A stretch of 64,000 bases of DNA from Marinisporobacter sp. (GCA_025210395.1 JAOARV010000032.1:83215-147214); one strand, 5' to 3'; positions 54,608 to 63,545 are shown, counted from the first letter of the stretch. The notes: generated by a model not told the origin, from the letters alone. Numbers and translations are program-made.

Positions 54608-54634
54608 AGAGCTTTCGTTGAAGCTCTTTTTTTA
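54608..54634 (+). terminator. Riboswitch terminator before the BtuC-like gene
   Basis: AGAGCTT and AAGCTCT pair around TCGTTG and are followed by TTTTTT. It lies between the B12 aptamer and the first structural gene. Confidence 0.85.
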
Positions 54635-54675
54635 TGGAAATTTTATTTATATAAAACTTTGCCACTGGAGGAATT

Positions 54676-55734
54676 ATGGAAAATCATTTCGCTTTAACGT
54701 TAAAGCAAAAGCAATATAAACAAAAAATTATTGGAATCTGTTTTTTAGTTTTACTTACGATTACTTTTTTCTCATCTGTTAATTTGGGAAAGGCAGATAT
54801 TGGAGCATATGATGTTATCAAAATTATATTTGGAAAAATTACAGGAAATGAAAAAACTTATAGTGCCATAAAAGCTTCCTATGCTGCTATTGTTTGGAAT
54901 ATAAGACTTCCAAGAATTTTGATAGCAATAATTGTAGGAAGTGGATTAGCTGTTTCAGGAACTGTATTTCAATCATTACTCATGAATCCATTGGCAGATT
55001 CTTATACCATGGGTGTTTCATCTGGAGCAGCCTTTGGAGCAACAATAGCCCTATTTATGAATATGTTTATGGAGGGTTTTCAAATTTCTATAACCGTATG
55101 TGCCTTTATAGGTGCATTTGTAACACTAGGAATTGTTATTTCTATTGCTAAGGTAAAAGGGGTTTTAAGCTCTTCAAATTTGATTATTGCTGGGATTATT
55201 GTAACGAGTATTCTTTCAGCAGGGATTAAGCTTTTAAAGAGCTTAGCAGGAGAAGATGTGGCACCTATTGTTACATGGTTAATGGGGAGTTTATCAGCAA
55301 GAAACTGGCAGCATGTTTTTATGAGTTTTCCCATGATTATACTTTGTATTATTGTGTGTACTTATTTTTCAGAAGACTTAAATCTTCTTTGTTTAGGAGA
55401 AAAGGAAGCAAAATTATTAGGAATTGATACAGGGCGAGTAAGAAGAATTTTTTTAATATGTGGTTCTCTTATTACAGCTGTATGTGTATCAGTAAGTGGG
55501 ATCATTAGTTTTATAGGATTGATTGTTCCCCATATGCTTAGATTTTTAATTGGGTCAGATAATCGGTTATTAATTCCTCTTTCAGCATTACTTGGTGCAG
55601 AATTACTATTATTAGCGGATACAGGTGCGAGAGCATTGATGAATGTGGAGATTCCTGTAGGTGTTTTAACAACACTCCTTGGGGGACCATTCTTCATATA
55701 CATCTTTATGACGCGAAATAAATCGTTGCACTAA
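54676..55734 (+). CDS. FecCD/BtuC-type ABC permease
   Basis: A 352-residue membrane protein with about ten helices. Typical FecCD blocks: IVWNIRLPRILIAIIVGSGL near 75-94, SGTVFQSLLMNPLADSYTMG near 97-116 and ISFIGLIVPHMLRFLIG near 280-296. It imports cobalamin, heme or siderophores with its ATPase and binding protein. GGAGG precedes the ATG. Control by the B12 riboswitch favours corrinoids or related tetrapyrroles. Confidence 0.92.
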   Translation: MENHFALTLKQKQYKQKIIGICFLVLLTITFFSSVNLGKADIGAYDVIKIIFGKITGNEKTYSAIKASYAAIVWNIRLPRILIAIIVGSGLAVSGTVFQSLLMNPLADSYTMGVSSGAAFGATIALFMNMFMEGFQISITVCAFIGAFVTLGIVISIAKVKGVLSSSNLIIAGIIVTSILSAGIKLLKSLAGEDVAPIVTWLMGSLSARNWQHVFMSFPMIILCIIVCTYFSEDLNLLCLGEKEAKLLGIDTGRVRRIFLICGSLITAVCVSVSGIISFIGLIVPHMLRFLIGSDNRLLIPLSALLGAELLLLADTGARALMNVEIPVGVLTTLLGGPFFIYIFMTRNKSLH

Positions 55735-55748
55735 GGAAGGAGGTGCTT

Positions 55749-56510
55749 ATGTATAAAGTAGAAAAATTATTTTTTTCCTATGAGGATAAAGAGATTTTAA
55801 ATGATGTGAGCTTTTCTATGGAAAGTGGAAAGCTGACGACGATTATTGGTCCAAATGGTTCAGGAAAGACTACCCTACTTAGCTTGATTACAGGACAATT
55901 TAATCAATATAGTGGAAAAATATATTTTCAAGATAAATTATTAAAAGATTATAGTATAAAGGAGTTAAGTCAAAAAATCGCTCTTGTTTCTCAGAATGTA
56001 GAGATTCGTTTTCCTTTTACCTGTCTTGAAGTGGTCATGATGGGAAGAAATCCATTTAAATCTCGCATGAAGCATTTAAGTAAAAAAGATATGGATATTG
56101 TATTTAAGTGCATGGAGATGACAGAAACATTAAAATTTTCAGAGACATCTATCACGGAGTTGAGTGGAGGAGAAAGACAAAGAGTGATGTTAGCAAAATC
56201 ATTAGCTCAAACACCAAAAGTTTTATTTTTAGATGAAGCCTTTTCAAATATGGATATTCAGTATACGATTCAATTTTTAAATCTTTTAAAGGATCAGATT
56301 AAAAAAGAAAAGCTTACAGTTATATCGATTATGCATGATTTGAATTTAACCCATATGTTTAGTGATCAAATAATAGCTTTAAAAAATGGAAAAATTGAAA
56401 GATACGGAAATACCCAGGAGGTAATGACACAAAAGACCATAAAGGATTTATTTGGTGTAAAGGTACGAAAGACGGAAGAAAATGGGTTAGTTATTCTTCC
56501 AGATTTATAA
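55749..56510 (+). CDS. BtuD/FecE-type ABC ATPase
   Basis: About 253 residues with Walker A GPNGSGKTTL near 35, Q-loop VSQNVEIRF, signature ELSGGERQRV, Walker B VLFLDEAFSNMD and switch His in IMHDLN. It powers the permease encoded 15 bp before. The frame includes a GTG at 55743, but AAGGAGG sits well before the ATG at 55749. Same B12-controlled operon. Confidence 0.92.
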   Translation: MYKVEKLFFSYEDKEILNDVSFSMESGKLTTIIGPNGSGKTTLLSLITGQFNQYSGKIYFQDKLLKDYSIKELSQKIALVSQNVEIRFPFTCLEVVMMGRNPFKSRMKHLSKKDMDIVFKCMEMTETLKFSETSITELSGGERQRVMLAKSLAQTPKVLFLDEAFSNMDIQYTIQFLNLLKDQIKKEKLTVISIMHDLNLTHMFSDQIIALKNGKIERYGNTQEVMTQKTIKDLFGVKVRKTEENGLVILPDL

Positions 56511-56575
56511 AATAGGTATATTACAGTTTTAACCATATTGTTAAAGCTGATTATAAAAATTAAAGGAGTGACAAC

Positions 56576-58318
56576 ATGAAGAAAGTTAAAATTTTAAGTT
56601 TTGTACTAGCACTTACCCTAGTTGTAGCAGGTTTTGCTGGATGTGGTCAAAAAGAAGCTGCTGCAGATCCAGCTCCAGCAAAGGAGGAGAGTAAAGAAGT
56701 GAAAAAAGCAATTTTAGTAACAAGCTTTGGAACAAGCTATGCAGATACAAGAAAAGTTACAATTGAAGCCGTTGAAGAAAAAATAGCAAAAGAATTTCCA
56801 GAGTATGAAGTAAGAAGAGCCTTTACTTCTAACATTATCATCAAGAAGTTAAAAGAAAGAGACAATATAGAAGTAGATACAGTTGTAGAGGCAATGGATA
56901 AACTAAAAACAGAAGGATTTAAAGAAGTGATTGTTCAACCATTACATATTATGCCAGGGGCTGAGTATAGCGATATTAGAGAAGAGCTTAGAGCATACAA
57001 TGATGGAACTTTTGAAAAATTTGTATTAGGAAGACCAATCCTAACGCATCAAGATGATTACCAAGTAGCAGTGGATGCTTTAAAAGAACAATTACCAGAG
57101 CTTAAAGAGGGACAAGCTGTTGTAGTGATGGGACACGGAACACATCACCCAGCAAATGCATCTTATGCAGATTTACAAAATGTAATTGACAAAAATGGTT
57201 TAAGTGTTTATGTAGGTACAGTAGAAGGTTATCCAGAGTTAGATGATGTGATTAAAAAATTAAAAAAAGACAATATAAAAGAAGTAACATTAATGCCATA
57301 TATGGTTGTTGCAGGAGATCATGCTAATAATGATATGGCAGGAGATGAAGAGGACTCATGGAAAACAATCCTTAAAGGGGAAGGTTTTACAGTAAATACT
57401 TATCTTCATGGATTAGGTGAAAATGCAAAATACCAAGATATTTATCTAGATCATGTAAAGACTGCTATTGAAGGAGAAGGAGAAGTTATTCCAGCTCCTG
57501 TAGAAAGTGTAGAAAAAGGACAGTGGCAAGAAGGAAAAAAAGGAATGCTTGTAGTAAGCTTTGGAACAAGCTATGCAGATACAAGAAAGCTTACAATCGA
57601 AGCAGTTGAAGAAAAAATAGACAAAGCATTCCCAGAGTACGAAGTAAGAAGAGCATTTACTTCTAATATTATTATCAAGAAGTTAAAAGATAGAGACAAT
57701 ATCAGCATTGATACACCAGAAGAAGCATTAAATAAAATGAAAGAAGAAGGTTTTGAAGAAGTAGTCGTTCAACCTCTTCATGTAATCGCAGGTGCAGAGT
57801 ATAATGATGTATTAGAAGTAGTAAAAAAATATGAAGAAACATTTAAAACGATAAAAATAGGAACACCAATTTTAAATACTCCTGCTGATTATAAGACAGC
57901 GGTAGAAGCTTTAAAAGCACAATTACCAGAGATTAAAGAAGGACAAGCTGTTGTAGTAATGGGACATGGAACACATCATCCAGCAAATGCAAGCTATGCA
58001 TGCTTACAAAGTGCCATTGATGATGAAGGGTTAAATGTATTTGTAGGAACTGTAGAAGGATATCCAGAATTAGATGATGTGATAGAGAAGTTAAAAGAAA
58101 AGAAAGTTAAAGAAGTAACATTAATGCCATACATGCTTGTTGCAGGAGACCATGCATCTAATGATATGGCAGGAGATGAAGAAGATTCATGGAAAACAAT
58201 CCTTAAAGGTGAAGGCTTCACAGTAAATACTTATCTTCATGGACTTGGTGAAAATGCTAAATATCAAGATATTTATGTAGAGCATGCAAAAAAGGCAATT
58301 GAAGGGGAAGAAGAGTAA
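56576..58318 (+). CDS. cbiK: Exported lipoprotein with two tandem CbiK cobaltochelatase domains
   Basis: A 580-residue protein. It starts with a lipoprotein signal (lipobox GFAGC, Cys near residue 22) and an Ala/Pro/Glu linker. Two nearly equal CbiK (sirohydrochlorin cobaltochelatase) domains follow, about 42-300 and 320-578, offset by 278 residues. Each keeps VMGHGTHHPANASYA and LMPYMxVAGDHAxNDMAGDE, which hold the His residues that bind cobalt. Ordinary CbiK is a single 260-300 residue cytoplasmic unit. Attachment outside the membrane and its place beside a BtuCD transporter suggest metal loading or scavenging of tetrapyrroles. Confidence 0.93.
   Translation: MKKVKILSFVLALTLVVAGFAGCGQKEAAADPAPAKEESKEVKKAILVTSFGTSYADTRKVTIEAVEEKIAKEFPEYEVRRAFTSNIIIKKLKERDNIEVDTVVEAMDKLKTEGFKEVIVQPLHIMPGAEYSDIREELRAYNDGTFEKFVLGRPILTHQDDYQVAVDALKEQLPELKEGQAVVVMGHGTHHPANASYADLQNVIDKNGLSVYVGTVEGYPELDDVIKKLKKDNIKEVTLMPYMVVAGDHANNDMAGDEEDSWKTILKGEGFTVNTYLHGLGENAKYQDIYLDHVKTAIEGEGEVIPAPVESVEKGQWQEGKKGMLVVSFGTSYADTRKLTIEAVEEKIDKAFPEYEVRRAFTSNIIIKKLKDRDNISIDTPEEALNKMKEEGFEEVVVQPLHVIAGAEYNDVLEVVKKYEETFKTIKIGTPILNTPADYKTAVEALKAQLPEIKEGQAVVVMGHGTHHPANASYACLQSAIDDEGLNVFVGTVEGYPELDDVIEKLKEKKVKEVTLMPYMLVAGDHASNDMAGDEEDSWKTILKGEGFTVNTYLHGLGENAKYQDIYVEHAKKAIEGEEE
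56703..58311 (+). repeat. 834-bp tandem duplication inside cbiK
   Basis: AGCTTTGGAACAAGCTATGC occurs at about 56724 and again at about 57558, an 834-base (278-codon) offset. Near-identity continues through many blocks, including GGAGATGAAGA and TCATGGAAAACAATCCTTAA, to the end of the gene. The copies differ mostly at scattered sites, so the duplication is not very recent but is kept similar. Confidence 0.88.
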
Positions 58319-58324
58319 AAATGA

Positions 58325-58364
58325 TAACAAGTAAATGAGATTTTCTCATTTACTTGTTGTTTTA
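58325..58364 (+). terminator. Terminator between cbiK and the binding-protein gene
   Basis: AACAAGTAAATGAG pairs with CTCATTTACTTGTT around ATTTT and is followed by GTTTTAT. It probably lowers read-through into the substrate-binding protein gene. Confidence 0.82.
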
Positions 58365-58441
58365 TATAGGGATTGTTGTTAATATTTATATATATTAGAA
58401 AATATAACTGTAAAGGATTGCTAATAATTGGAGGAGAAAAA

Positions 58442-59878
58442 ATGAAAAGAAAAATCGCCATATTATTGATTTTATTACTGAGTATGACTATTTTAGGAGC
58501 TTGTTCTAAAAATGAAAGTGCAAGTGCAGATGTAGTAAAAAATAATGAAGGTGTTAGTAAGATTCAATTTAAAGACGACTCAGGAAATATAGTAAAAATG
58601 GAAGCACCTGCTAAAAAAATCATTTCTTTATATTCAGCTCATACGGAGAATTTGTTTGCTTTAGGACTTGATACAGAGATCATTGGAATAGGAAGAAGTG
58701 ATGCTTATCCTGCAGCTGTAACGACTAAAGATCGATTTGATTACCGAGCTGATCCAGAAAAGATTATTGCAGTAGAGCCTGATTTAGTATTGATTCGCCC
58801 ATTTATTAAAAAAAGTAAACCTGAATTTGTGCAAGCTTTAGAAAATGCAGGAATTAATGTGGTTTCTTTATATCCTGATAAATTTGAAGAGTTTCCTGAT
58901 TATATCAAAGAACTAGCTCTTTTAACAGGAAAAGAAGAAGTAGCAGAAAAGAAGCTAGTAAAATTTGAAAAGGATTTAAAAGCTATAGAAAATATGACAA
59001 AAGATATGGGAAAAAAAGTAAATGTTTTCTTTGAAGCTACAGAAACAGAATATCGTACAATCACAAGTGATTCAATGGCTGCAAGAGCAATTTATCTTGC
59101 AGGAGGAAACAATATTGCGGCTGATGCAAAGTCAATCAGAAAAGGAACAAGTATTGCAAGCTATGGAGAAGAGAGAATTTTAGAAAAAGCAGACCAAATT
59201 GATGTGTATGTATCTCAAAGAGGTGCTATGAATAGTGGGGGGAATCTACATTCTATCTCTATTCGTTCTGGCTTTGACACCATCAAAGCTGTTAAAGAAG
59301 AAAGGGTCTATACTATCAATGAAAAATTAGTTTCAAGTCCAACCTTTAGATTTTCTAAAGGGGTAATGGAGCTTGCTCGTATGTTCTATCCAGAAGAAAT
59401 GGATCGTTTAGATGAATTCAAAAGAGACGAACCACTAACAAGAGCACAATTAGCAAAAATCACTGTAAAGTTTAAGCATAAAGGAATCTTTGCACCTACG
59501 TCAAAATATTATAGAAAAGAACGTAAAGGGCATAGCTATGGTACATTTAAAGATGTTACAATGGATGATCCAAATTTTGACTATATTGAAACAGCTGTTT
59601 TATCAAGCTATGTAGAAACAGAAAAAGACAATTTCTATCCAGATAAAAAAGTTACAAGAGAAGAATTTGCTAAAACCCTTTACATGCTTACAGATTTAAG
59701 GGATCAAGAGGGTGCGGTAAATATAAAAGATATGGATCAGCTTAAAAATAATAGAATTGTTGAGATTGTTGTAGAGAATAGATTGATGACGTTAAGAGAA
59801 GGAAAATTTGACCCGACTGAGATGATAACAGAAAAAGAAGCAGTAGAAAGCTTGGAAAAAATAAAAAGTATGAAATAA
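58442..59878 (+). CDS. Substrate-binding lipoprotein (BtuF/FecB fold) with SLH-like tail
   Basis: About 478 residues. A signal with lipobox LGAC leads to a periplasmic-binding fold of the metal-chelate type (about 40-325: KKIISLYSAHTENLFALGLD, then AVEPDLVLIRPF). The last 150 residues resemble S-layer homology repeats: LTRAQLAKITVKF, GTFKDV, then KKVTREEFAKTLYMLTDL. The SLH-like part could tether the protein to the wall. GGAGGAG supports the ATG at 58442. It likely delivers the ligand to the BtuCD-like importer. Confidence 0.87.
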   Translation: MKRKIAILLILLLSMTILGACSKNESASADVVKNNEGVSKIQFKDDSGNIVKMEAPAKKIISLYSAHTENLFALGLDTEIIGIGRSDAYPAAVTTKDRFDYRADPEKIIAVEPDLVLIRPFIKKSKPEFVQALENAGINVVSLYPDKFEEFPDYIKELALLTGKEEVAEKKLVKFEKDLKAIENMTKDMGKKVNVFFEATETEYRTITSDSMAARAIYLAGGNNIAADAKSIRKGTSIASYGEERILEKADQIDVYVSQRGAMNSGGNLHSISIRSGFDTIKAVKEERVYTINEKLVSSPTFRFSKGVMELARMFYPEEMDRLDEFKRDEPLTRAQLAKITVKFKHKGIFAPTSKYYRKERKGHSYGTFKDVTMDDPNFDYIETAVLSSYVETEKDNFYPDKKVTREEFAKTLYMLTDLRDQEGAVNIKDMDQLKNNRIVEIVVENRLMTLREGKFDPTEMITEKEAVESLEKIKSMK

Positions 59879-59889
59879 TAAATGAAAAT

Positions 59890-60068
59890 ATTAATATATG
59901 CTCTATAATGGATTAATGAAGGATAGATTAAAAAATTCAATCTATCCTTCATTTTCACCTTGTTTGTTATTTTAATACTTCTGTTAGATTAATGATTAAC
60001 CCTTCAAATACAATATATGTGACCATGGATGTACTCATATTTTATTCCTGATTTATTTTTATTTATTC
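59890..60068 (-). pseudogene. Degenerate partial duplicate of the Uma2 gene region
   Basis: 59890-60020 nearly equals 62834-62960 (terminator hairpin plus the 3' end of the Uma2 gene); TATATGTGACCATGGATGTA at about 60013-60034 equals 63355-63376 near its 5' end; TTATTCCTGATTTATTTTTA at 60042-60061 equals sequence just upstream of the gene at about 63515. So about 400 bases of the gene body and about 130 bases around the start are missing from this copy. Same strand and order as the intact copy. Confidence 0.82.
59917..59955. terminator. Bidirectional terminator, also the end of a Uma2 copy
   Basis: GAAGGATAGATT and AATCTATCCTTC form a 12-bp stem around AAAAAATTC. The near-identical hairpin at 62859-62891 follows the intact Uma2 gene. 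Confidence 0.8.
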
Positions 60069-60602
60069 TTGATATATTTTAGCATAATTTAGTTTTTCAT
60101 ATTCTTTCTTTATCAATAGTTTTGGAGAATGTAATTTCTATGGTTGTGCTTATATAGTAAAACAAAAGAGAATTAGAATAAAAAACATACTAAATGTTAG
60201 TTTAGTGGTTGTCTTAAAATGAATTTTATATACAATATACTATATACTATTTTTCTATTTTAAGACAACTCTTGTTTTATATTGGTTCAACAAAGAATTT
60301 TGTGATAAGTAAGTTTTATAACCATTGTCAATTTATTTTTGTGAGATAGTTTATAGAATATTATTTTTTAAAAGTATTGATCTAGAGCCATTTTAAATAA
60401 TTTAATTTGAAATAATTACATTGTACAATTTTATTGACAGGCTTTCATTTTCTTAAAATCACAAACTTTGACGTTGAACCAAAATATATTAGTGAAAAAG
60501 ATATTATTAGAGATAATTCCAAGCTTGGTAGGGTTTATGAAAAGTAAGGATGAAAATAAATGAGAATATGGGTAGATTTCATTTTTATCTGTTACATATA
60601 AG
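60069..60602. other. Noncoding region with a long inverted repeat
   Basis: No gene is supported. GTTGTCTTAAAAT at 60208-60220 and ATTTTAAGACAAC at 60257-60269 are exact complements 36 bases apart; this could be a terminator or the ends of a small mobile element. A short open frame at 60434-60547 may be a gene remnant. Confidence 0.45.
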
Positions 60603-60647
60603 AAAACCGTCAGTTTAAGAAATTTTCTTTAATCTGACGGTTTTAAC
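60602..60647 (-). terminator. Terminator of the ClpP-like lipoprotein gene
   Basis: AAAACCGTCAG pairs with CTGACGGTTTT across an A/T loop that itself can pair (AAGAAA/TTTCTT). On the minus strand a TTTTC run follows. Confidence 0.75.
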
Positions 60648-60688
60648 AAGCAAAATTATTTTTTATAATTTTAATCTTACGGTTTATA

Positions 60689-61369
60689 TTAATTTATATC
60701 TTCTGATATAAGCCCATATTTTATCAACTCATCTCTAGTCATATTGTGAATATCTTCGGGTTCAGCAGCGTATATTGTGAAAAAGTAAAAGCCTTGTGGG
60801 TCTGGAAGTTTCATTTCTTCATAATATTTTATGTATGGTTTGTGTGATTCATCTTCTTTCGACAATGAACTTGCTTTTTCTATACCTGCTCCCCCCCATG
60901 AATGAACGCCTATTTCTGCACCATCTTCTACAGTTCTTTTTACTCCGGCACAGAAAAAGTCTGTCCCACCGGAAGCTATCATTCCATCAGCCGGTACATG
61001 AGTGTTCAATCCTGCTTTTCTAACTAATCTAGAAGCGATGAGATTACTTTCATCATCAATTGAACCTTCAACATTTTGCATTACAATAGTTTTTACATCC
61101 GGGTAATTACTGATAAGTTCTTTAATCTGACGAATTGTATCTTTATTGATAATTCCGTTCATATAAGCTGTATCATTCTCTATTTTGAAGCTACTCATCA
61201 TATCTAATGTAAGATTAAAAATAGAATATATATCTTCTTCATAATCAGCTTTTTGTGCACTTATAACATTTTTTTCAACTTCTTTGTTCAAATCGTTTTG
61301 ACTGTTGCAGCCTGCTAGTAAAAATACAAGTAGTAAAACAAATATTATATTACTTTTCCTTTTTAACAT
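60689..61369 (-). CDS. Lipoprotein with ClpP/crotonase-like fold
   Basis: A 226-residue exported protein with lipobox LLAGC (Cys at 21). After a short linker comes a pattern typical of the ClpP-like periplasmic group: VKTIVMQNVEGSIDDESNLI, ASRLVRKAGLNTHVPADG, MIASGGTDFFCAGVKRTV and EIGVHSWGG. The Ser in IASGG would be the nucleophile of a serine peptidase and His in VHSW a partner, but the full catalytic set is not proven. It is a single gene with its own terminator. Its substrate is unknown. Confidence 0.7.
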   Translation of the reverse strand: MLKRKSNIIFVLLLVFLLAGCNSQNDLNKEVEKNVISAQKADYEEDIYSIFNLTLDMMSSFKIENDTAYMNGIINKDTIRQIKELISNYPDVKTIVMQNVEGSIDDESNLIASRLVRKAGLNTHVPADGMIASGGTDFFCAGVKRTVEDGAEIGVHSWGGAGIEKASSLSKEDESHKPYIKYYEEMKLPDPQGFYFFTIYAAEPEDIHNMTRDELIKYGLISEDIN

Positions 61370-61397
61370 AACTTCCTCCTCACTTTAAATTATTTTT

Positions 61398-61830
61398 AAC
61401 TCAACTTTCGCAGTTTGAAAATATCATACAATACTTGAAAAATAGTGTTTTTTCTACAATAAAAAAAACATCCTGTCTTTTGGTATAATTAAGTCACCAC
61501 AACAAAATTCAAATATCATTATCAACCGTATCGTGTCTTTAACATCTGATGAGCGTGTAAATATTTTAATTGTTGATGATTCTTTTTATGATCGTTCTAG
61601 AAGTAAATCAGTTGAATTACTTGCTAGAGTAAAGGATCATACTGATAACAGATATAAAAAAGGGTTTAGAATGCTTACACTTGATTGGTCTGATGGAAAT
61701 TATAGATAGTTTAAAAGATGCATTAAAAGATAAATTATTTCTAAGTAAACAGCAAATAAGTGAATTTATTTCTAGTTTGCCTGATTTTTTCAAGGAAAGG
61801 ATGATGTTTTTGTCATGCGAAAGTTGAGTT
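61398..61830 (+). mobile_element. IS4-family deletion derivative with intact terminal repeats
   Basis: AACTCAACTTTCGCA (61398-61412) and its exact complement TGCGAAAGTTGAGTT (61816-61830) bound a 433-bp element. Inside are two pieces of an IS4-like transposase: LTSDERVNILIVDDSFYDRS, SKSVELLARVKDHTDNRY and GFRMLTLDWSDGN (about 61526-61708), and the C-terminal DSLKDALKDKLFLSKQQISE to the stop at 61827. The N-terminal part and most of the DDE core are lost. It could move only with transposase supplied by a full copy elsewhere. Confidence 0.82.
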
Positions 61831-62118
61831 TCTAATTATATTCTTATTTTATCACAACAACAGTAAGAAAGAAACTGAATAATTTATGTATGATAAAAAG
61901 CATTTGACTAAGGTTGGGTGCTTTTTTTAAAATAAAGTGAGGAATTTGATATAAACGATAAAAAAATATCGAATTTCAATAAAAAAATATTTAAAAAAGA
62001 TGTGTATGTGGATATAATATTTATAAACATACACCACTTGCAATTGAACCATATCTTTTTCAGTGATAAAGTATGAATAGCTTTGACAATACTACAATAT
62101 TAAAGGAAGGTTAGAATT
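61831..62118. other. Noncoding region after the IS4 derivative
   Basis: No gene is supported. A weak hairpin AAAAAGCATTTGAC..GGGTGCTTTTTT lies at about 61897-61929 and may be a terminator. The ribosome binding site AAAGGAAGG for the next gene is at the right end. Confidence 0.4.
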
Positions 62119-62727
62119 TTGAATAAAAAACTAGTATATTTAATAGTGATCTTGATAATAATGATTATACCAATAAAAATTTTTCAATATAGACTGCTGG
62201 AAACTTTATCCGTTTTCATGTATCCTATACTAGTTCAGGGATTAAAAGTATTAACAGGGATGATTACAATATTTGTTATAATTTATAGTATAAAATACAA
62301 AAAAATATTTTGGGAAAATAAACTATGGATTCCTAGTACGCTTTCTTTGCTAAGTCTAATTTTTATATGTTTACCTATAGGGGATATAGTGGAGGACTAT
62401 AGATTCAAAGATTTGTATGATGAATATACTTTGACGGCAGAAAAAGCTTTAAATGGAGAATATGGTGATATAAAAGATAATCAAAAGAATGAAATACAGC
62501 TTCCAGAAGAATACAGGAAATTATCGCGTAATGATGGGAAAATCTATGTATTTAAAAATGATCAAGGAGGAGCGGTATTTTATTTTAAAGTAAATGGTGT
62601 ATTAGATAATTTTAGTGGGTATGTGTATCTATTAAATAGCGAATCAAGTCATCTTTTAGATGACTTTGGAGATTGGAAATATAAATCTGTAGGTAAGAAT
62701 AATTGGTATATATATTATTCTAACTAG
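62119..62727 (+). CDS. Small membrane protein of unknown function
   Basis: A 202-residue protein with three hydrophobic helices in the first 95 residues (about 4-22, 30-58, 72-90) and a soluble C-terminal region (EYTLTAEKALNGEYGDI, then VFKNDQGGAVFYFKVNGVLD) that is probably outside the membrane. The start is a TTG with AAAGGAAGG upstream. I do not recognise a family. It lies between two copies of Uma2-related sequence. Confidence 0.6.
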   Translation: MNKKLVYLIVILIIMIIPIKIFQYRLLETLSVFMYPILVQGLKVLTGMITIFVIIYSIKYKKIFWENKLWIPSTLSLLSLIFICLPIGDIVEDYRFKDLYDEYTLTAEKALNGEYGDIKDNQKNEIQLPEEYRKLSRNDGKIYVFKNDQGGAVFYFKVNGVLDNFSGYVYLLNSESSHLLDDFGDWKYKSVGKNNWYIYYSN

Positions 62728-62770
62728 TCTTTATTTCCAAGGAGTCTATTTTAAAAAGGAATTGAAAGAT

Positions 62771-62806
62771 GGGCTGTTTTGTTAAAATTATCAGACAGCT
62801 TTTTTA
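62771..62806 (+). terminator. Weak terminator after the small membrane protein gene
   Basis: GGGCTGT and ACAGCTT pair over about five bases with an A/T loop that partly pairs, followed by TTTTTT. Confidence 0.45.
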
Positions 62807-62858
62807 ATGAGGAAAGAGTCATGGTTTAAAGTTAATATATGCTCTATAAGGGATGAAT

Positions 62859-62897
62859 TAAGGATAGATTAACAAATTCAATCCATCCTTAATTTTC
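62859..62897. terminator. Terminator of the Uma2 gene
   Basis: AAGGATAGATT and AATCCATCCTT pair (one mismatch-tolerant position) around AACAAATTC with T-runs on both sides. It is a close copy of the hairpin at 59917-59955. Confidence 0.72.
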
Positions 62898-62907
62898 ACC
62901 TTGATTG

Positions 62908-63465
62908 TTATTTTAATACTTCTGTTAAATTAATGATTAACCCTTCAAATACAATGGATGTAATTATATCGTTGTAAATATTTACATTTTCCAGATTTCG
63001 TTCTTTGAACGTATACTGAAGAATTTTCTTTTGCATTGGATCGATGATCCAATACTCTCTTACACCAGACCTCATATATAAATCAAGCTTCTGTACATAA
63101 TCACGACTTCTACTAGATGGCGAAACTACTTCTACTACAAGAGTAGGTGTAATAAGTTCATCTTCGTTAGATTGATCACACACAACAAACACATCTGGTT
63201 GCACATTTCCAATGATATTTCCTTTTTGTTCATAAAGTTTTACATCAAGTGGTGCTACAAAAGGTTCGCATGAACCACCTTTAAAATAATTATGCAAACT
63301 TCCAAATATCTCACCTATTATTCGTTGATGCTTTATTGATGGAGATGCTAACATATATATGTGACCATGGATGTACTCATATCTTGTATTTGCATCTTCT
63401 TCATTTTCAGTAATTTTGAGATACTCGTCATATAAATAGATCTTATCTTCAAATGCTATACCCAT
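62908..63465 (-). CDS. Uma2 family endonuclease (DUF820)
   Basis: A 185-residue protein with the PD-(D/E)XK pattern of the Uma2 family: YEYIHGHIYMLASPSIKHQ near 25-44, GNVQPDVFVVCD (Asp), TPTLVVEVVSPSSRSRDYVQ with the Glu-x-Val of the active site near 110, and REYWIIDPMQKKI. Its natural role is unknown; members are often multi-copy and mobile-linked. A damaged second copy lies at 59890-60068. Confidence 0.9.
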   Translation of the reverse strand: MGIAFEDKIYLYDEYLKITENEEDANTRYEYIHGHIYMLASPSIKHQRIIGEIFGSLHNYFKGGSCEPFVAPLDVKLYEQKGNIIGNVQPDVFVVCDQSNEDELITPTLVVEVVSPSSRSRDYVQKLDLYMRSGVREYWIIDPMQKKILQYTFKERNLENVNIYNDIITSIVFEGLIINLTEVLK

Positions 63466-63545
63466 ACAATCACCTCTTTATTATGATGTAATAACTTTTT
63501 CTATCTCACAAATGTTATTCCTGATTTATTTTTATAGAATAGGTT

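Noticed and set aside
60434..60547. Short open frame ending in YISEKDIIRDNSKLGRVYEK
   Set aside because: Protein-like in look but without ribosome binding site or known family; kept only as a note on the gene-free stretch.
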